Positions 23,395 through 34,884 of a stretch of 64,000 nucleotides of DNA are shown here, piece by piece (position 1 is the stretch's first letter; every line of letters starts with the position of its first letter). The notes under the pieces are model-generated. The model ran no database searches and was not told where the DNA came from. It worked only from the letters and a program-made list of their open reading frames with translations. This DNA comes from Ampelocalamus luodianensis (Eukaryota; Streptophyta; Magnoliopsida; Poales; Poaceae), in assembly GCA_036346255.1 (NCBI GenBank), contig CM070634.1:70202476-70266475 (forward strand), given 5' to 3'. Position numbers and translations under genes: made by a program.

Positions 23395-24003
23395 CAATTA
23401 CTATAATGTTTGCTTTGCTTTACTGTCTAAAATATAAAGGGATACGAAAAAAACACATTTACTGTTTTGTACTATCTATTTTACCATTTCATTTATGCAC
23501 TTTTACTGTCAAACTAACATTGCTGTACTACTCGTTGAACATTACTCTAAGATGGTATGTGAGAGCCCGTTTACTACAAGATGCACATGAAAATACTGAC
23601 CTCCATTTTGTTTTGGAATTATTGCATCTGTAACATAAATTTACGGTAGCATGCTTATAGTTTACTACATTTGAAAAAACTCGCTAAGCATTAATTTTAT
23701 TAATCACAAATCGCATGTGGTGCATTTTATTAATGTCAGGCGTGACATCTGGTGTCCCCAGTAGTGGTGGTAGTGGTGGGGGGGGGGGTATGGAGGGTGC
23801 TTGCCACTAACTACACACGAAGTCCGTTTTGACATGATGATGATGCTTGAAAATACGCTCATCGGAATTACTGTGGTATGCTCTGCATGTTACCATCGTC
23901 CGGGGGGTGGGGGGAGATAGTGGGAGCGTGATCTGATAAAATATAAACGTATGTGATTCAATAGTAAAACACATTATAACTTTACTATGTTATTCATTAT
24001 GTT
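23096..24003. other. Probable FAR1-gene intron or flank with (TG)n(TA)n
   Basis: After the donor at 23096 the DNA is AT-rich with A runs, a (TG)12(TA)9 microsatellite at 23354-23394 and further TTTACTG words. A G-run lies at about 23778-23789. The protein frame continuing to 23633 has no conserved motif after CDLENR and is treated as intron. The CACTA element inserted at the right edge with target GTT (24001-24003). Confidence 0.4.
23354..23394 (+). repeat. (TG)n(TA)n microsatellite
   Basis: A pure TG run of about 24 bases passes directly into a TA run of about 18 bases. Both are perfect in this copy. Confidence 0.95.
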
Positions 24004-24045
24004 CACTACTACAAAACAGGCTATAGTAGACACCCCATCACAGAC

Positions 24046-24431
24046 GGGTTAATTTGAATCCGTCTATGTTGGGTCTGTTGGGGCGTGGCATTTGTTTTGC
24101 TGGCCTATCACAGACGGTTCTTATTAGTAACCGTCTGTGATAGGCATATATCACAGACGGTTTATGTACAGAACCGTTTGTGAAATATCACAGACAGTTC
24201 TATTTATGAACCGTCTGTGATAATCCTCCATATCACAGACGATTTATAAATAGAGCCATCTGTGATGTGTCATAGACGGTTCTGTACATAAACCGTCTGT
24301 GATAATCCTCTGTATCACAGACGGTTTATAAATAGCACTGTCGGTGAAATATCACAGACGGTTCTATTCATAAACCGTTTGTGATATATGCCTATCACAT
24401 ATAGTTCATATTTTGAACCGTCTGTGATATC
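24046..24431 (+). repeat. CACTA left subterminal repeat array
   Basis: About 15 copies of ATCACAGACGGTT or its complement AACCGTCTGTGAT lie in 385 bp, mostly as head-to-head pairs that could form hairpins. In CACTA elements such repeats are the binding sites of the element's own TNPA-like protein. The copies are nearly identical, so this end is relatively young or under selection. Confidence 0.9.
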
Positions 24432-25760
24432 TGTAGGGAAACGGGTAGGCTACACTAGCACAAATTAAAAAATTCTACCCGTAAACCAAGATCACTGCAG
24501 TTATAGATCACGGTCTTACCACTAGACGCGCAGGTGCGGAAGTTGATGCAGCGCGTCGGGGCAGTGTAGTCGTACCAAGTTGATGCAGTACGTCGGGGCA
24601 GAGTAGTCGTACTACTTACTCGTCCTCGTCGTGGCGTCCCACGTACAGCTCCTTTCTTGCGGTTCGTCCCAACGCCACGGTCACGGCGCCTTCAAAGGTA
24701 TCCACACGTGCGGGAGGAAGCGGCGCACGCCGGACTACTAGATCCGCGCGGCGACTAGGGCGTGGGAGGGTGGCGGCGGGGTTTGGGATGTCACAAAAAC
24801 TCAACTCTTAACGATGCGCCCTACCCTCCTTTTATAGGCGTCCTTATAATGGGCTTCTACGAATAGAGGCCCATTAGGACTCAATGCCCGATCTAATTCG
24901 GATCCAATCTGAATTAGGCTTCAGCCCCTTAAGTGTGTGACCCTATAGGTTCACGTATGTTTAGACATGGCGCAAGTACACATACTTGATCAATAGTTGG
25001 TAGCGGCCTCTGGCAAGGCGTGCCAACTCCTAAGCGCACGTAAAGATCATATCGGACGAACCATCACAACGTTATGTACATGCCAATCCCTTTGCCTCAC
25101 GATATTCGGTCGAGCTCCAAGCTGACCACTCTTTCTCGATCCTTTGATCCGGAATCCCTTACTAGGTTAACTCTTAACCTTAAGTAGCATGGCCATGCAT
25201 TTACGGATCCGATCACTCGAGGGCCGAGATATCTCTCTCGGTGAGAGGGCAAATCCATCTCGACCGACCATGCCTCGCATGACATGCTTCATGACAAACC
25301 CGAAAGCTACCTTTATAACTACCCGATTCACGGAGTAGCGTTTGATAGCCCCTAAGTAGGTCTATTCACATCTCAAGTACATGCGACAATCTCAGGTCTA
25401 AGGACAAGGCGTACACATTGTGTAGAGAGAACCATAAGTATAAAAGCTATGTCTCATGTTGGGTCGGTCCAACCCCATGTTCTAAACATGTGTTCACATT
25501 ATTGGTTTGACATCTCCATGTCTATGACCTGTGAAACATGGTCATCAACCGATACATGTGCTAATCCATCATTCACGTGTGTCCTCACATGAACTCCGAC
25601 TAGGGACAACTTTAGAATAACCATACAAGTAAAGAGTTTCACAAACAAGTCACATACTTGTTAATCAACACAAAGGCAATATTCAAGGAACATTTATTAA
25701 ATCATGGATACAACGAAATATCATCATCAAAATGATTGCCTCTAGGGCATATCTCCAACA
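24432..25760 (-). mobile_element. Solo LTR, Angela/BARE-like Copia, nested in CACTA
   Basis: Read on the minus strand it begins TGTTGGAGATATGCCCTAGA, the well-known start of Angela/BARE/WIS Copia LTRs of grasses, and ends CGTTTCCCTACA. The target duplication ATATC is perfect (24427-24431 and 25761-25765). At 1329 bp with no PBS, PPT or coding region it is a solo LTR. It inserted between the last left subterminal repeat and the TATA box of the CACTA transposase gene, so it is younger than the CACTA insertion or rode within it. Confidence 0.93.
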
Positions 25761-25771
25761 ATATCCTCGCG

Positions 25772-25780
25772 CTATAAATA
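25772..25780 (+). promoter_or_regulatory. TATA box of the CACTA transposase gene
   Basis: CTATAAATA lies about 690 bp before the transposase start and is followed by a CCCT-rich and then GAGAGA-rich leader (25800-25900) typical of a plant transcript start. The nested LTR ends only 11 bp upstream, which separates the promoter from the subterminal repeats. Confidence 0.6.
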
Positions 25781-25925
25781 CCTGGAGTACCCCTGCCCTT
25801 CCCATTTGAGCCCTTTCTCAGATAAAACCCACTGCGCCGCCGACAGAGAGAGAGGGGAGGAGAAGGAGAGGAGAAAGGGAGGGAGATGGAGAGAAATCTG
25901 AAGAGATCGATTTGGTATTTTCATC

Positions 25926-26176
25926 ATGAGCTCCGAGGGTAACAATCTTTATAACCCAATTGATATATTGTAGAATATGCTAAGCATCGCGTGTATAAGA
26001 GCCGAAATGGGAGTAGGTCCTTCCATAGCATCGGGTAACCATACGTGAAGAGGAAATTGTGCGGATTTCGCAACTGCACCAAGGAATAATAAAAAAGCAC
26101 ACAAAGTAGTAAGGAATTAATCCCATTATTAGGAATGCAGTTATTAGCTATTTTGAACAAATCTCGAAACTCTACC
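25926..26176 (-). pseudogene. ndhF: Plastid ndhF fragment captured in the CACTA element
   Basis: On the minus strand a frame reads AKSAQFPLHVWLPDAMEGPT and continues PISALIHA, the highly conserved core of the NAD(P)H dehydrogenase subunit F (membrane proton-pumping subunit of the plastid NDH complex). Upstream it reads FRDLFKIANN and PNNGINSL; downstream, after an internal deletion of about 60 codons, LAYSTIYQLGY. At least two frameshifts are visible. The position between transposase promoter and first coding exon suggests a plastid DNA insertion or a capture by the transposon, with the piece now in the 5' leader or first intron. It may have come through the mitochondrial genome; the sequence here cannot decide. 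Confidence 0.88.
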
Positions 26177-26461
26177 TTTAGAGCATCTGCAATTTACGTG
26201 CTTAATTAGCCGGTTCGAATGGCTAGATTTGATGCTAGGAACCGATTCCACAAGTGGAAGCTGCCTATTCCGAAACAAAACTCTAGGAACCGATGCAAAC
26301 TTTTGCATCCGGATGTAAGGGAATAGAATAATATTTTTCATTGGGTGGTTGGAATAATATTAAAGTTCTGTGAGGGGGAAGGAAATAGAGAGAGAGAGCA
26401 GTTGAGAGAGATTTTATTAATCTAATTTGACACTATATATTTTGTTACATGTGTAGCGTAG

Positions 26462-29400
26462 ATGGACCGAAACTGGATGTATGGTGTGAACCGTGTGAGT
26501 CAAGAGTACATTAATGGCGTGGTTGCAGGATATGTTGAAGAAGGGGATAAAATTTATGTACTGTCCATGCATTGATTGCGATAATCTGAAAATGTTTACC
26601 AACCCGGCGCAGATAGAAGCACACTTGATTCGAAGGGGTTTCAAAAAGGGTATACATGTTGGACGATCCGCGGTGAAGGGCGATGAAGTTAGTAATAACG
26701 ACATCGCCGAGGAAGTCAACGATATGCCGGATGTCAACGATATGCTGGATCTAGACTATGCTTTTGATGAGGATAGGTCACACGATGACAATCTGGATCA
26801 GATGCTACGCGATGCAGAAGAGAACTACGATGAGAGAGTTTTGTAAATTCGGCGCTTAATGGAGGACTCGGTGAGACCTTTGTTCCCCGGCCGCAAGCGG
26901 AATATACAAGGTTGTCAACCGTGATTGAGCCGCTTAAATTAAAAGCAAGCAATGGTTGGTCCGATAAGAGTTTCACGGCGTTGTCGGTCTCTAGCGGACA
27001 TTCTTCCGAGAGGAAACGTGTTGCCCAACACCACCTACCAAGCAAAGAAGGTTCTTTGTCCATTGGGAATGGAAGTAGAAAGAATACATGCATGTCCGAA
27101 CGATTGTATCCTCTACAGTAAAGTATGCGGACATGCATGTATGTCCGTGTGCAAAGCATCCGATCTGAGCGTCGAATCTGCTAGGTTGAAGCAAGGATGT
27201 CCTGCTAAAATGTTGTGGTATCTGCCTGTGATCCCACGTTTGAAGCGTTTATTTGCGAACCCAAAAGAGGCAAGATTGGTGCGTTGGCACTCAGAGGACC
27301 GTAAGAAAAATGGAAAGCTAAGACACCCTGCTGATTCTGCTCAGTGGAGAAACTTCGATTGGAGCTTCGAAGAGTTTGGTGCAAAACCAAGGAACATAAG
27401 GTTAGGGTTGAGTACAGATGGAATGAATCCTTTCGGTAACATGAGCACCCGACATAGCACCTGGCCTGTGAATCTATGCATGTACAACCTTCCTCCTTGG
27501 CTGTGTATGAAGCGAAAGTACATTTTGATGTCACTACTTATCCAAGGGCGAAACAACACAGGAATGATATTGATGTGTACCTAGCACCATTCTTTGGAAG
27601 ATTTTGTGACAACGTGGAATGAATGGGTGCAGGTATGGGATGCGTACAAGCGAGAGAACTTCACTTTACGCCATGTTGTTCTGCACCATCAATGATTTTC
27701 CTGCCTAGGTAACTTTGTCGGACTTGATACAAAAGGAGCCAAAGCTTGTCCGCCTTTGCTTAGATGTCACAGAGTATATGGCTAAACAACTCGCGCAAAA
27801 GCGTATACACACGTCACCGTAGGTTCCTTCCCAGGAGTCACCATACCGAAAGATGAAGAAACAATTCGACGAAAATAAGGAGGACGGTTCAGCTCCAAAG
27901 GCTTTTAGAGGGAAAGATGTCTATGATATGGTTAAGGATATCGATGTTGTGCTTGGGAAGTGACGTCAATTAAGAACCCGTTAGAAGAACATCTGGAAGA
28001 AGCGGTCAATTTTTTGGGACTTGCCTTATTGGGAGCACTTAGAAGTTCGCCACTGCATCGACGTCATGCATGTGAAGAAGAATGTATGTGATAGCTTGAT
28101 TGGTCTCTTACTGAACATTAGTGGCAAAACAAAGGATGGTGTTAACGCACGGCGAGACTTGGTCGATATGAACATAAGGACCGAGTTAGCACCGCAAGAG
28201 ATCGTCTGAGACGAACGTACCTCCCCGACTTGCTACACTCTGTCCAAGGCCGAGAGAAATGAAGCGTGCGGAGCTTGCATGGTGTGAAAGTCCGTCTGGT
28301 TACTCTGCTAATATTAAGAAACTTGTTTCTATGCAAGATTTGAAATTAATTGGTATGAAGTCGCATGATTGTCATGTCTTGATGACACAAATGCTTCTGT
28401 TGCAATTAGGAGTATCTTGCGAACAAGGTCAGTGGCAATCTTGAGGTCGTGTTATTTCTTCAACTCAATTGCTCGAAGGTCATCGATCCCCAAGGACTAG
28501 ATGCTCTGCGGCCGAGGTGGTGGCGACTCTATGTCATCTTGACATGTATTTCCCTCCGTCATTTTTCGATATCATGGTCCATCTCATTGTTCACCTTGTG
28601 AAAGAGATAAAGATATGCGACCTGTGTTCCTCGTCATATGTACCCGTTCGAGAGGTACATGGGAATTCTCAAGTCCTACGTCTGAGAATAGATCTCGGCC
28701 GGAGCGGCATCATCGAAGGTTATGCAACGGAAGAGGTCATTGAGTTACTGCATCGACTATATGGCTCGGATGGATCCGATAGGTGTGCCTCTATCTCGTC
28801 ATGAGGGGAGCTGGATGGTATCGGGACCATCGGAAGGAAATCAATCACTCCGATCTGGATACATACGCTCAAGCCCATTTCATGGTCTTGCAACACATGA
28901 CCGAATTGTCCCGTACATCGGCGAGCACAAAGACATGAGTGCATGCGAGAATCCAAAGCGGTGGAGGTTTGGATCATAAGAAACACAACCGTCGGTTCAA
29001 CGGATGGTTAAAGGTGCGAATCACTGGGAGGTCATCAAGTGATGATACATTGCTATGGTTGGCACAAGGGCCACAATTTACAATTGTCACATGGCAAGGA
29101 TATGACATAAATGGGTACACATTTTATACGACAGCTCAGGATAGGAAGAGCACAGTCCAGAACAGCGGTGTCCGCATAGATGCATTAAGTACCGATGGGC
29201 TGAGGAGCTCGTACTATGGGCAAATAGAGGAGATATGAGAGCTCGACTACGTGCTTTTCAAGATCTCCCTATTTTGGTGACGTTGGGTCCATCTCCCACA
29301 GGTGAAGGTTGACAAGTACAGCATCACTACAGTGGACCTTGAACGTATCGGATACAAAGACGAACCATTCATACTGGCTAATCAAATTGTTCAAGTATTC

Positions 29401-29610
29401 TATGTAACCGACCCGGCAAATAAGAAACGCCACATAGTTCTTCATGGAAAAAGAAGGATTGTCGGAGTTGAGAATGTAGTGGACGAGCAAGAATACAATC
29501 AATTTGACGAGTTGCCTCCTTTCAGAGATGGCATCAGGCTCGAGAAAAAACCCAGTGAGGAAGCTAGCTATATGCGCGCCGATCATCATGAAGGGCTATA
29601 TTTTAATTAA
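26462..29610 (+). pseudogene. CACTA TNP2-type transposase (TnpD-like), degenerate
   Basis: The start MDRNWMYGVNRVSQEYINGV (26462) is the transposase-associated domain, with FMYCPCIDCDN after a 1-base frame change. The TNP2 core follows: PLGMEVERIHACPNDCILY at about 27058, LSTDGMNPFGNMSTRHSTWP at about 27410, YNLPPWLCMKRKYI, then HLEVRHCIDVMHVKKNVCDS (28033) and SANIKKLVSMQDLKLIGMKS. After 28600 it continues to LLWLAQGPQFTIVTWQGYDI at about 29050, and the DUF4216-like tail YSITTVDLERIGYKDEPFIL ends in a stop at 29608-29610. TNP2 proteins cut and join the element ends in the nucleus. At least six frame changes or stops make this copy inactive. Exact exon limits are uncertain because decay and introns look alike. 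Confidence 0.9.
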
Positions 29611-29844
29611 GAATTTAATCCATTGTAATTAATTTATTCTATAACATCATGTGTTATGGACTTGTAATCTCTCATATATTTTGATATTGATTTCAATGTG
29701 GACGTTCATCGTAACCGACAATTGGTTTTTGAAGTAAAATGTGTTATGAGCTTGTCTTCATATATACTTGTCACCAGGTTTTGTCATCTCTCATATATTT
29801 TGATATTGATGTGAATGTGGATGTTCATTGTAATTGATAATTGT
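29611..29844. other. 3' region of the transposase gene
   Basis: AT-rich DNA with a near duplicate phrase, TCTCATATATTTTGATATTG (at about 29670 and 29790), and no ORF. Probably the 3' untranslated region of the transposase transcript. Confidence 0.4.
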
Positions 29845-30110
29845 CTGGAGCTATCACAGACCGTTCTAATATAGAACCGTCTGTGATATGAACTTATCTC
29901 AGACGGTTCTATTTCAGAACCGTCTGTGATAGCACAACAAAACCAATAGGCAATCTGCGATAAGAGTTTATCACAGACGGTTCTATACACAAACCGTCTG
30001 TGATATGAGTTTATCACAGACGGTTTGAATACCGCCGTCTGTGATTTAGATAGAGCCGTCTATGATTACTTATCAAAGACGGTTTTATTAAATAACCGTT
30101 TGTGATAGCC
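29845..30110 (+). repeat. Second cluster of CACTA-type repeats between the two genes
   Basis: About ten copies of ATCACAGACGGTT/AACCGTCTGTGAT-type words, again mostly as inverted pairs, lie between the TNP2 gene and the second gene. Copies are as close to the left-end repeats as those are to each other, and closer than the right-end repeats are. An internal block is unusual. It may be a relic of a nested CACTA end or a regulatory site for the second gene. Confidence 0.85.
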
Positions 30111-30234
30111 TCTTATAAGGTGGGAACCGCTAGGGTTTCCCTCACTCGTCCCTTTCTCTCCCGCACCCCTGAGTTTATCACGCGCTCCTTTGCCTCCACT
30201 AGGCTCCGTTCACGCCGCCTCAGACCTCTGCTGC

Positions 30235-30475
30235 CGCCCGACCTCGGCGCGCGCTCGACCTCGGTGCGCGCTCCGACCTTGGCGCCCGACCTCGACATCG
30301 CCGCCCGACGCGCGCTCGACCTCGGTGCGCCGCTCCGACCTTGGAGCCCCGACCTCGACACCTGCGCCCGACCTCGGCGCGCGCTCCGACCTTGGTACCG
30401 CCGCTCCCGACCTTGGCGCCCCCGACCTCGGCGCCGCCGCTCCCGACCTCGGCGCCCCCGACACCGCCGCCTCCA
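30235..30475 (+). repeat. GC-rich CGACCTCGGCGC tandem repeat
   Basis: About 16 degenerate copies of CCCGACCTCGGCGC/CGACCTTGGCGC with 12-18 bp spacing. They give proline/alanine/arginine-rich ORFs on both strands (for example 30102-30560) with no conserved motif, so the repeat is treated as leader DNA of the second CACTA gene. Confidence 0.8.
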
Positions 30476-30481
30476 ACCACG

Positions 30482-30830
30482 GCGACCGACACTAGGTTGT
30501 GCTCTTACTCCTCACCTCCTCTCCCTCGCACCTCCCTTGCTCTGTGATGGGTTCTGTTGATGCTCTGTGATGGGCTTTGTGATGGGCTCTGTGATGGGTC
30601 CGACCTCGGCGACCGACACTAGGTTGTGCTCTTACTCGTCACCTCCTCTCCCTCGCACCTCTCTTGCTCTGTGATGGGTTCTGATCATGCCTTGTTGATG
30701 CTCTGTGATGGGCTCTGTTGATGCTCTGTGATGGTTCTGATGATGCCTTGTTCATGCTCTGTGATGGTCTCTGTTGATGCTCTGTGATGGGTTCTGATGA
30801 TGCCTTGTTGATGCTCTGTGATGATAGTCA
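30482..30830 (+). repeat. 127-bp duplication and TGATGCTCTGTGATGGG repeats
   Basis: A stretch beginning GGCGACCGACACTAGG occurs at about 30481 and again at about 30608 (127 bp apart). Multiple variants of TGATGCTCTGTGATGGGTTC then follow. No coding potential. It looks like local tandem growth in an intron or leader. Confidence 0.75.
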
Positions 30831-30900
30831 AAATCTGAAATCATATAGATATTTACAAACAGACTTGAGCTCTTGTACTCTTTGTTTTGCAGTTATAGCA

Positions 30901-31220
30901 GAATTAAGATACACTTGTATGTTTTTTGTGATGATAATCAAAATTTGAAATCAAATAGATGATTAGAAACTGGACTTGAGCTTAAGCATATTTCTATTCT
31001 CAATCTGTCAATTGGGCTTATTGTTGATATAAATTAAGATACACTTGTATGTTTTATGTGATGATAGCCGGAATCTGAAATCAAATAGATGATTAGAAAT
31101 AGGACTTGGGCTTAAGCATATTTCTATTCTCAATCTGTCAATTGGGCTTATTGTTGATATAAATTAAGATACACTTGTATGTTTTCTTTGATGATAGCCG
31201 AAATCTGAAATCAAATAGAT
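30901..31220 (+). repeat. 130-bp tandem repeat, about 2.5 copies
   Basis: Units start with AATTAAGATACACTTGTATG at about 30902, 31032 and 31162, exactly 130 bp apart, and differ at only a few positions. The third copy is cut short. They are probably within an intron of the second CACTA gene. Confidence 0.9.
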
Positions 31221-31651
31221 GTTCTGTTTATGGAATGCTTTATGTGTTGTAGTTTGAGCTCAAGATCTGTTTAGTAATTTTCAAAATTGATTGGTGAAGA
31301 GATTTTGTTAGAGGACTGAGATTGCAAAGACTATGTCTTATGCAATTTGTCAACTGAGAGCAATTTGTCAGCAAAAAATGCATTTGAGGGTTCGTTTTGA
31401 TTGCCATGGCATCTTAAATGCATTTTCTTCTAATTTTGGATATATCAATTAACTGATAACCTCTCATTCTAGACATGTAAGATTGTTGTTGCGATATGAC
31501 TCATTTAGCAATTGTATTTTTTTGTTGAGTTGTGACTTGATTCATTTCACTTGCTATCGATTGGTTTGTTTTCTTCGGTGTGCTTAACCCTCGGCCCTGG
31601 CCTGGGTAGTAATATATCTCAAACTAATTATATAGATAGCAAGTAAGCGAG

Positions 31652-34600
31652 ATGGCAGAGGCATCATCTTCCCCGCCGTCGCCGACACCGCGAGATGGCG
31701 AGGCACCATCTTCCCGCCATCGCGGCGCCGCGACGACAATGACACGGCGAGATGGCGAGAGAGAATCGAAGATGCTGTGGGCGACTAGTCATCACGGAGG
31801 TTAGTGAGTTTGGGGTCCCTCTGCGTCCCAAGAGCTCGTGGCGAGATTCCGGACCATGTGCGGGATACTTGCAAGGAAACGAGTCCCCATCACCACACCA
31901 AGGTGGAAGGATCGGCGAAAGAAGCGAGAGCGCGCTGTGGACATAACTATTACAAAGTTCACTATCGAAGCGGACATGGAATGCGTGGAGCGGACGGCGA
32001 TGCTCACGATCGATAAATCGTGGAGGGCGTTCAAGAGCATTCTTGTCACGCGATCACGTGAACAAGGGAGGCGCGCCGCGAAGTATGGATTCTTGGCGCA
32101 GAAACATGGGGCGCCTTTGTTGCTATGAAGACGGCGCCCGAATTTACCGAGCAAAGTGCGGCACACAAAGCTCTCGAGACACGAAACACTCATCTGCACA
32201 GACTCGGCACGGCTGGATACGCGAGTAAATATGATGAATGGGCGGCGAGAGGGCGGTAGCGTTTCTGATGTCACGCACCGCGTTCCCTAGCCTGGTTAAA
32301 AGCGAGGGCAAAAGTCTCGTCTTCGGGCAGCATCTCTTTCACAAACCCAGCAGACGAGGAAGTGTCTCAACGTTTGGTAAGTATGTCGAACTACCTAGTT
32401 AATAACTCTATATATAACTTCATAGTGTCTATAATAACATGATGACCTCTTGCAGCGTGAATTGTCTGCCCAAACTTTCCAAGGCTCCTTCCATGTAGAT
32501 AGGGAGAAGGATATACTCTCTACGGCCCTGGGAAACAAGGAACACCCGGGTCGCACGCGAGGCCTTGGGGTTAACGTACCTTGGAGTCATGGATTCGCAG
32601 ACGACTACTGCACGTATAGGAGTAGGAAGAGATCTAAGGCCGAGCGCGAGGACCGGTTGGTGTAGATGATTACTGAAAAGTTTGAAGGAAAGCTGGCAGC
32701 ATTGCAGGATCAAATGAATCAACTCCTCAGCCAGTCGCAGTCACAAGCCGCCCCTGTTAATTTGGGAGACAGTCCTGCTCGACATCGGAGTAGCGTCGTG
32801 TCCACACATAATTCTGAACATGACGATGTCCAATTACTGATAGACGACATCAAGGTAATGTACATCTATGGAATGCAGTAAAGATAGACCTATAGGACAC
32901 CTTAGATAATTGCGTATCGTTTTGTAGGAGCCGACGGCCTGCAAGCTCGTAGTGAGGTTAGTTGGGTCCATTTCTATTGAGGCCGGACGGGGGATGGTGC
33001 ATCCATACCGGGAAGGGCGATGCGGCCACGGTGTCGGTGGCGCAGGGTAACGCCAGGGTGGAGGTGGACATGGTACATGAACATTTCATGGCCGTCCCGC
33101 TGGAGATTCGCTCGAACAAAAAGATCACAACACTAGGGGATGCCGTGCAAAGTTTTATCCAGTGGCCCAAGAAGGACATCACCCTGGACCCAGCAGTGCC
33201 GCGATCTCAACACGACCATTCCTCTCCAACGGGACCCTCCATGACTCCACCTCATATTTCGCCTCAGAAGGCCACCTTTTCGGTTCCCTTGGAGAAGACA
33301 TCGAAGGAACAAGAAAAGCGTGCCGCCGTATCGGGTCCCGAGTCGTCTCGTAAGAAGACGCTGCCAATGCTTAAGACCAAATCGAAATCGACGAAGGCGC
33401 CTCTCAAGTCCGGCAAGTCGGGAATATCCGGGAAGTACATCCTTGGAAAACCGTTGTGCTCCCACGCAGTATTAGGGCGTGCTGGATATGCTTGTCAGGC
33501 TTTGCATGCACGGTACTTGGATAAGACCCAAAGGAGGGTGCGATCTTTGGAATCACCGTCGGATCGAGCATAAGCATTTCTTCAGCGGGACGAACCACTT
33601 CGTCGTGGGCTTCAACGACCTATATGACCTATTCAACCTCGTTGGCCTTGGCGCCTCGCTTCTCGATGTTGGACACGTAAGTGCATACAATCAAGTTCTA
33701 CATTCACGTAATACCGATAAATATCACAACTCATTTCTTATGTATAGATACATGATGAAAAATGTTGGAATGGAAAGAACAGGTGGGTTTCTCGACCCAC
33801 ATGTGGTATCATTGCAAACCATCCAAGCAGACTCGCCCTTAGTAGAAATACATAACATAGGCATTGCTTCGTCGTGAGAACACGAAGTACATCGTGGTGC
33901 CCTACAACCGAGGGTAAGTGTCACTACTTGCTCTACTTTATACGCAGCACGAACTCAGGTTTAATGACTATAGTGACATACATGAGTAGGTACCACTGGA
34001 TCCTTTTAGTCATCATACCAAAGAGGAACCATGTGATATACCTTGATTCCCTAATCCGCAACAACCACGACATCAGCATTCTGGGAGGAATACTCGACAG
34101 GTATGTTCATTTCCTTCATACATAACTCTATTTTAGTTTTTATTAGTTTGAAATGGTCGAGGATAACTTTTTGGAATCATGTAGGTCGTTCATCGACTAT
34201 GTTGCCAACAAAGAAATATACGATGGAAAGAGCGCCCAACTAACACACAGAACAAAATTTTTGGTACGCGCTATAATACGATAATCCTATATCATGCTTC
34301 ATAATAACGCATCTCGAACTGATATATGTAATTCTATTTTTACAGTGCCGCCAGCAAAAAAATGATGAGTTATGTGCAATCTACGTTTGCCATCATATGG
34401 AGCAAATCATTAGAGCTAGGAAAGAGGATCCCGAGGTTTGTGAATCTCTAAATAATTATTTTCTAATTAAAAAATTAAATATATATGCATAACACTTTAC
34501 TCTTGCTAGCGACAGGGCTTGAATATAGAATTAGATGGACTCCTTGATAATGAGATCAAGGACATTCGAGGGAAGCTCTGCAGCTTCATCATATCAGAGA

Positions 34601-34686
34601 TAATTAAGGACACCGGAGAATTTCACTCCGTTGCTGACCCAGCGCATCACCCTGCCGACACTTCTCAACCACCTGCAAACAATTGA
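31652..34686 (+). pseudogene. CACTA second gene: En/Spm-type transposase domain plus C48 (Ulp1-like) protease
   Basis: The start MAEASSSPPSPTPRDGEAPS (31652) is followed by VSEFGVPLRPKSSW, PITTPRWKD and KSWRAFKSILVT, the plant En/Spm transposase_24 type domain. A coiled-coil-like stretch, KFEGKLAALQDQMNQLLSQS (about 32680), comes next, then a linker with S/K-rich segments. The C-terminal part fits a C48 cysteine protease: YHWILLVII with the His codon at 33994-33996, Asp at 34045-34047 (17 residues on) and Cys at 34373-34375 in ELCAIYVC, with Gln residues just before it. The stop is at 34684-34686. Ulp1-type proteases cleave ubiquitin-like modifiers such as SUMO; CACTA and MULE elements are known to carry such domains. 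Introns (for example AG acceptor before 33991) and frameshifts interrupt it, so activity is unlikely. Confidence 0.78.
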
Positions 34687-34884
34687 CTCAATTGTAATCC
34701 AATTTATTTTGTAACAATACTTGAACAAATGTGATCTTTTGTAATTTATTTTGAGTAATGATCAGATTGAGTTTGTCGACAATTGATTATCTGTGATGTA
34801 TCTGTTTTTGCATGCTTATTTTGGAGGGCATGGCTAGCAATTCTGAGGCTAGCCAAAAATCAATAAAAATGTAGTTAGTTTAAT

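Noticed and set aside
22839..23633. A 264-residue ORF taken as one protein
   Set aside because: Only the first third is FAR1 domain. After CDLENR there is a splice donor and the remainder includes translated TG/TA repeats, so it is intron.
30102..30560. A 152-residue arginine/proline-rich ORF after the internal CACTA repeat block
   Set aside because: It is the translation of a CGACCTCGGCGC tandem repeat. Equally long ORFs exist on the other strand, and no conserved motif is present.
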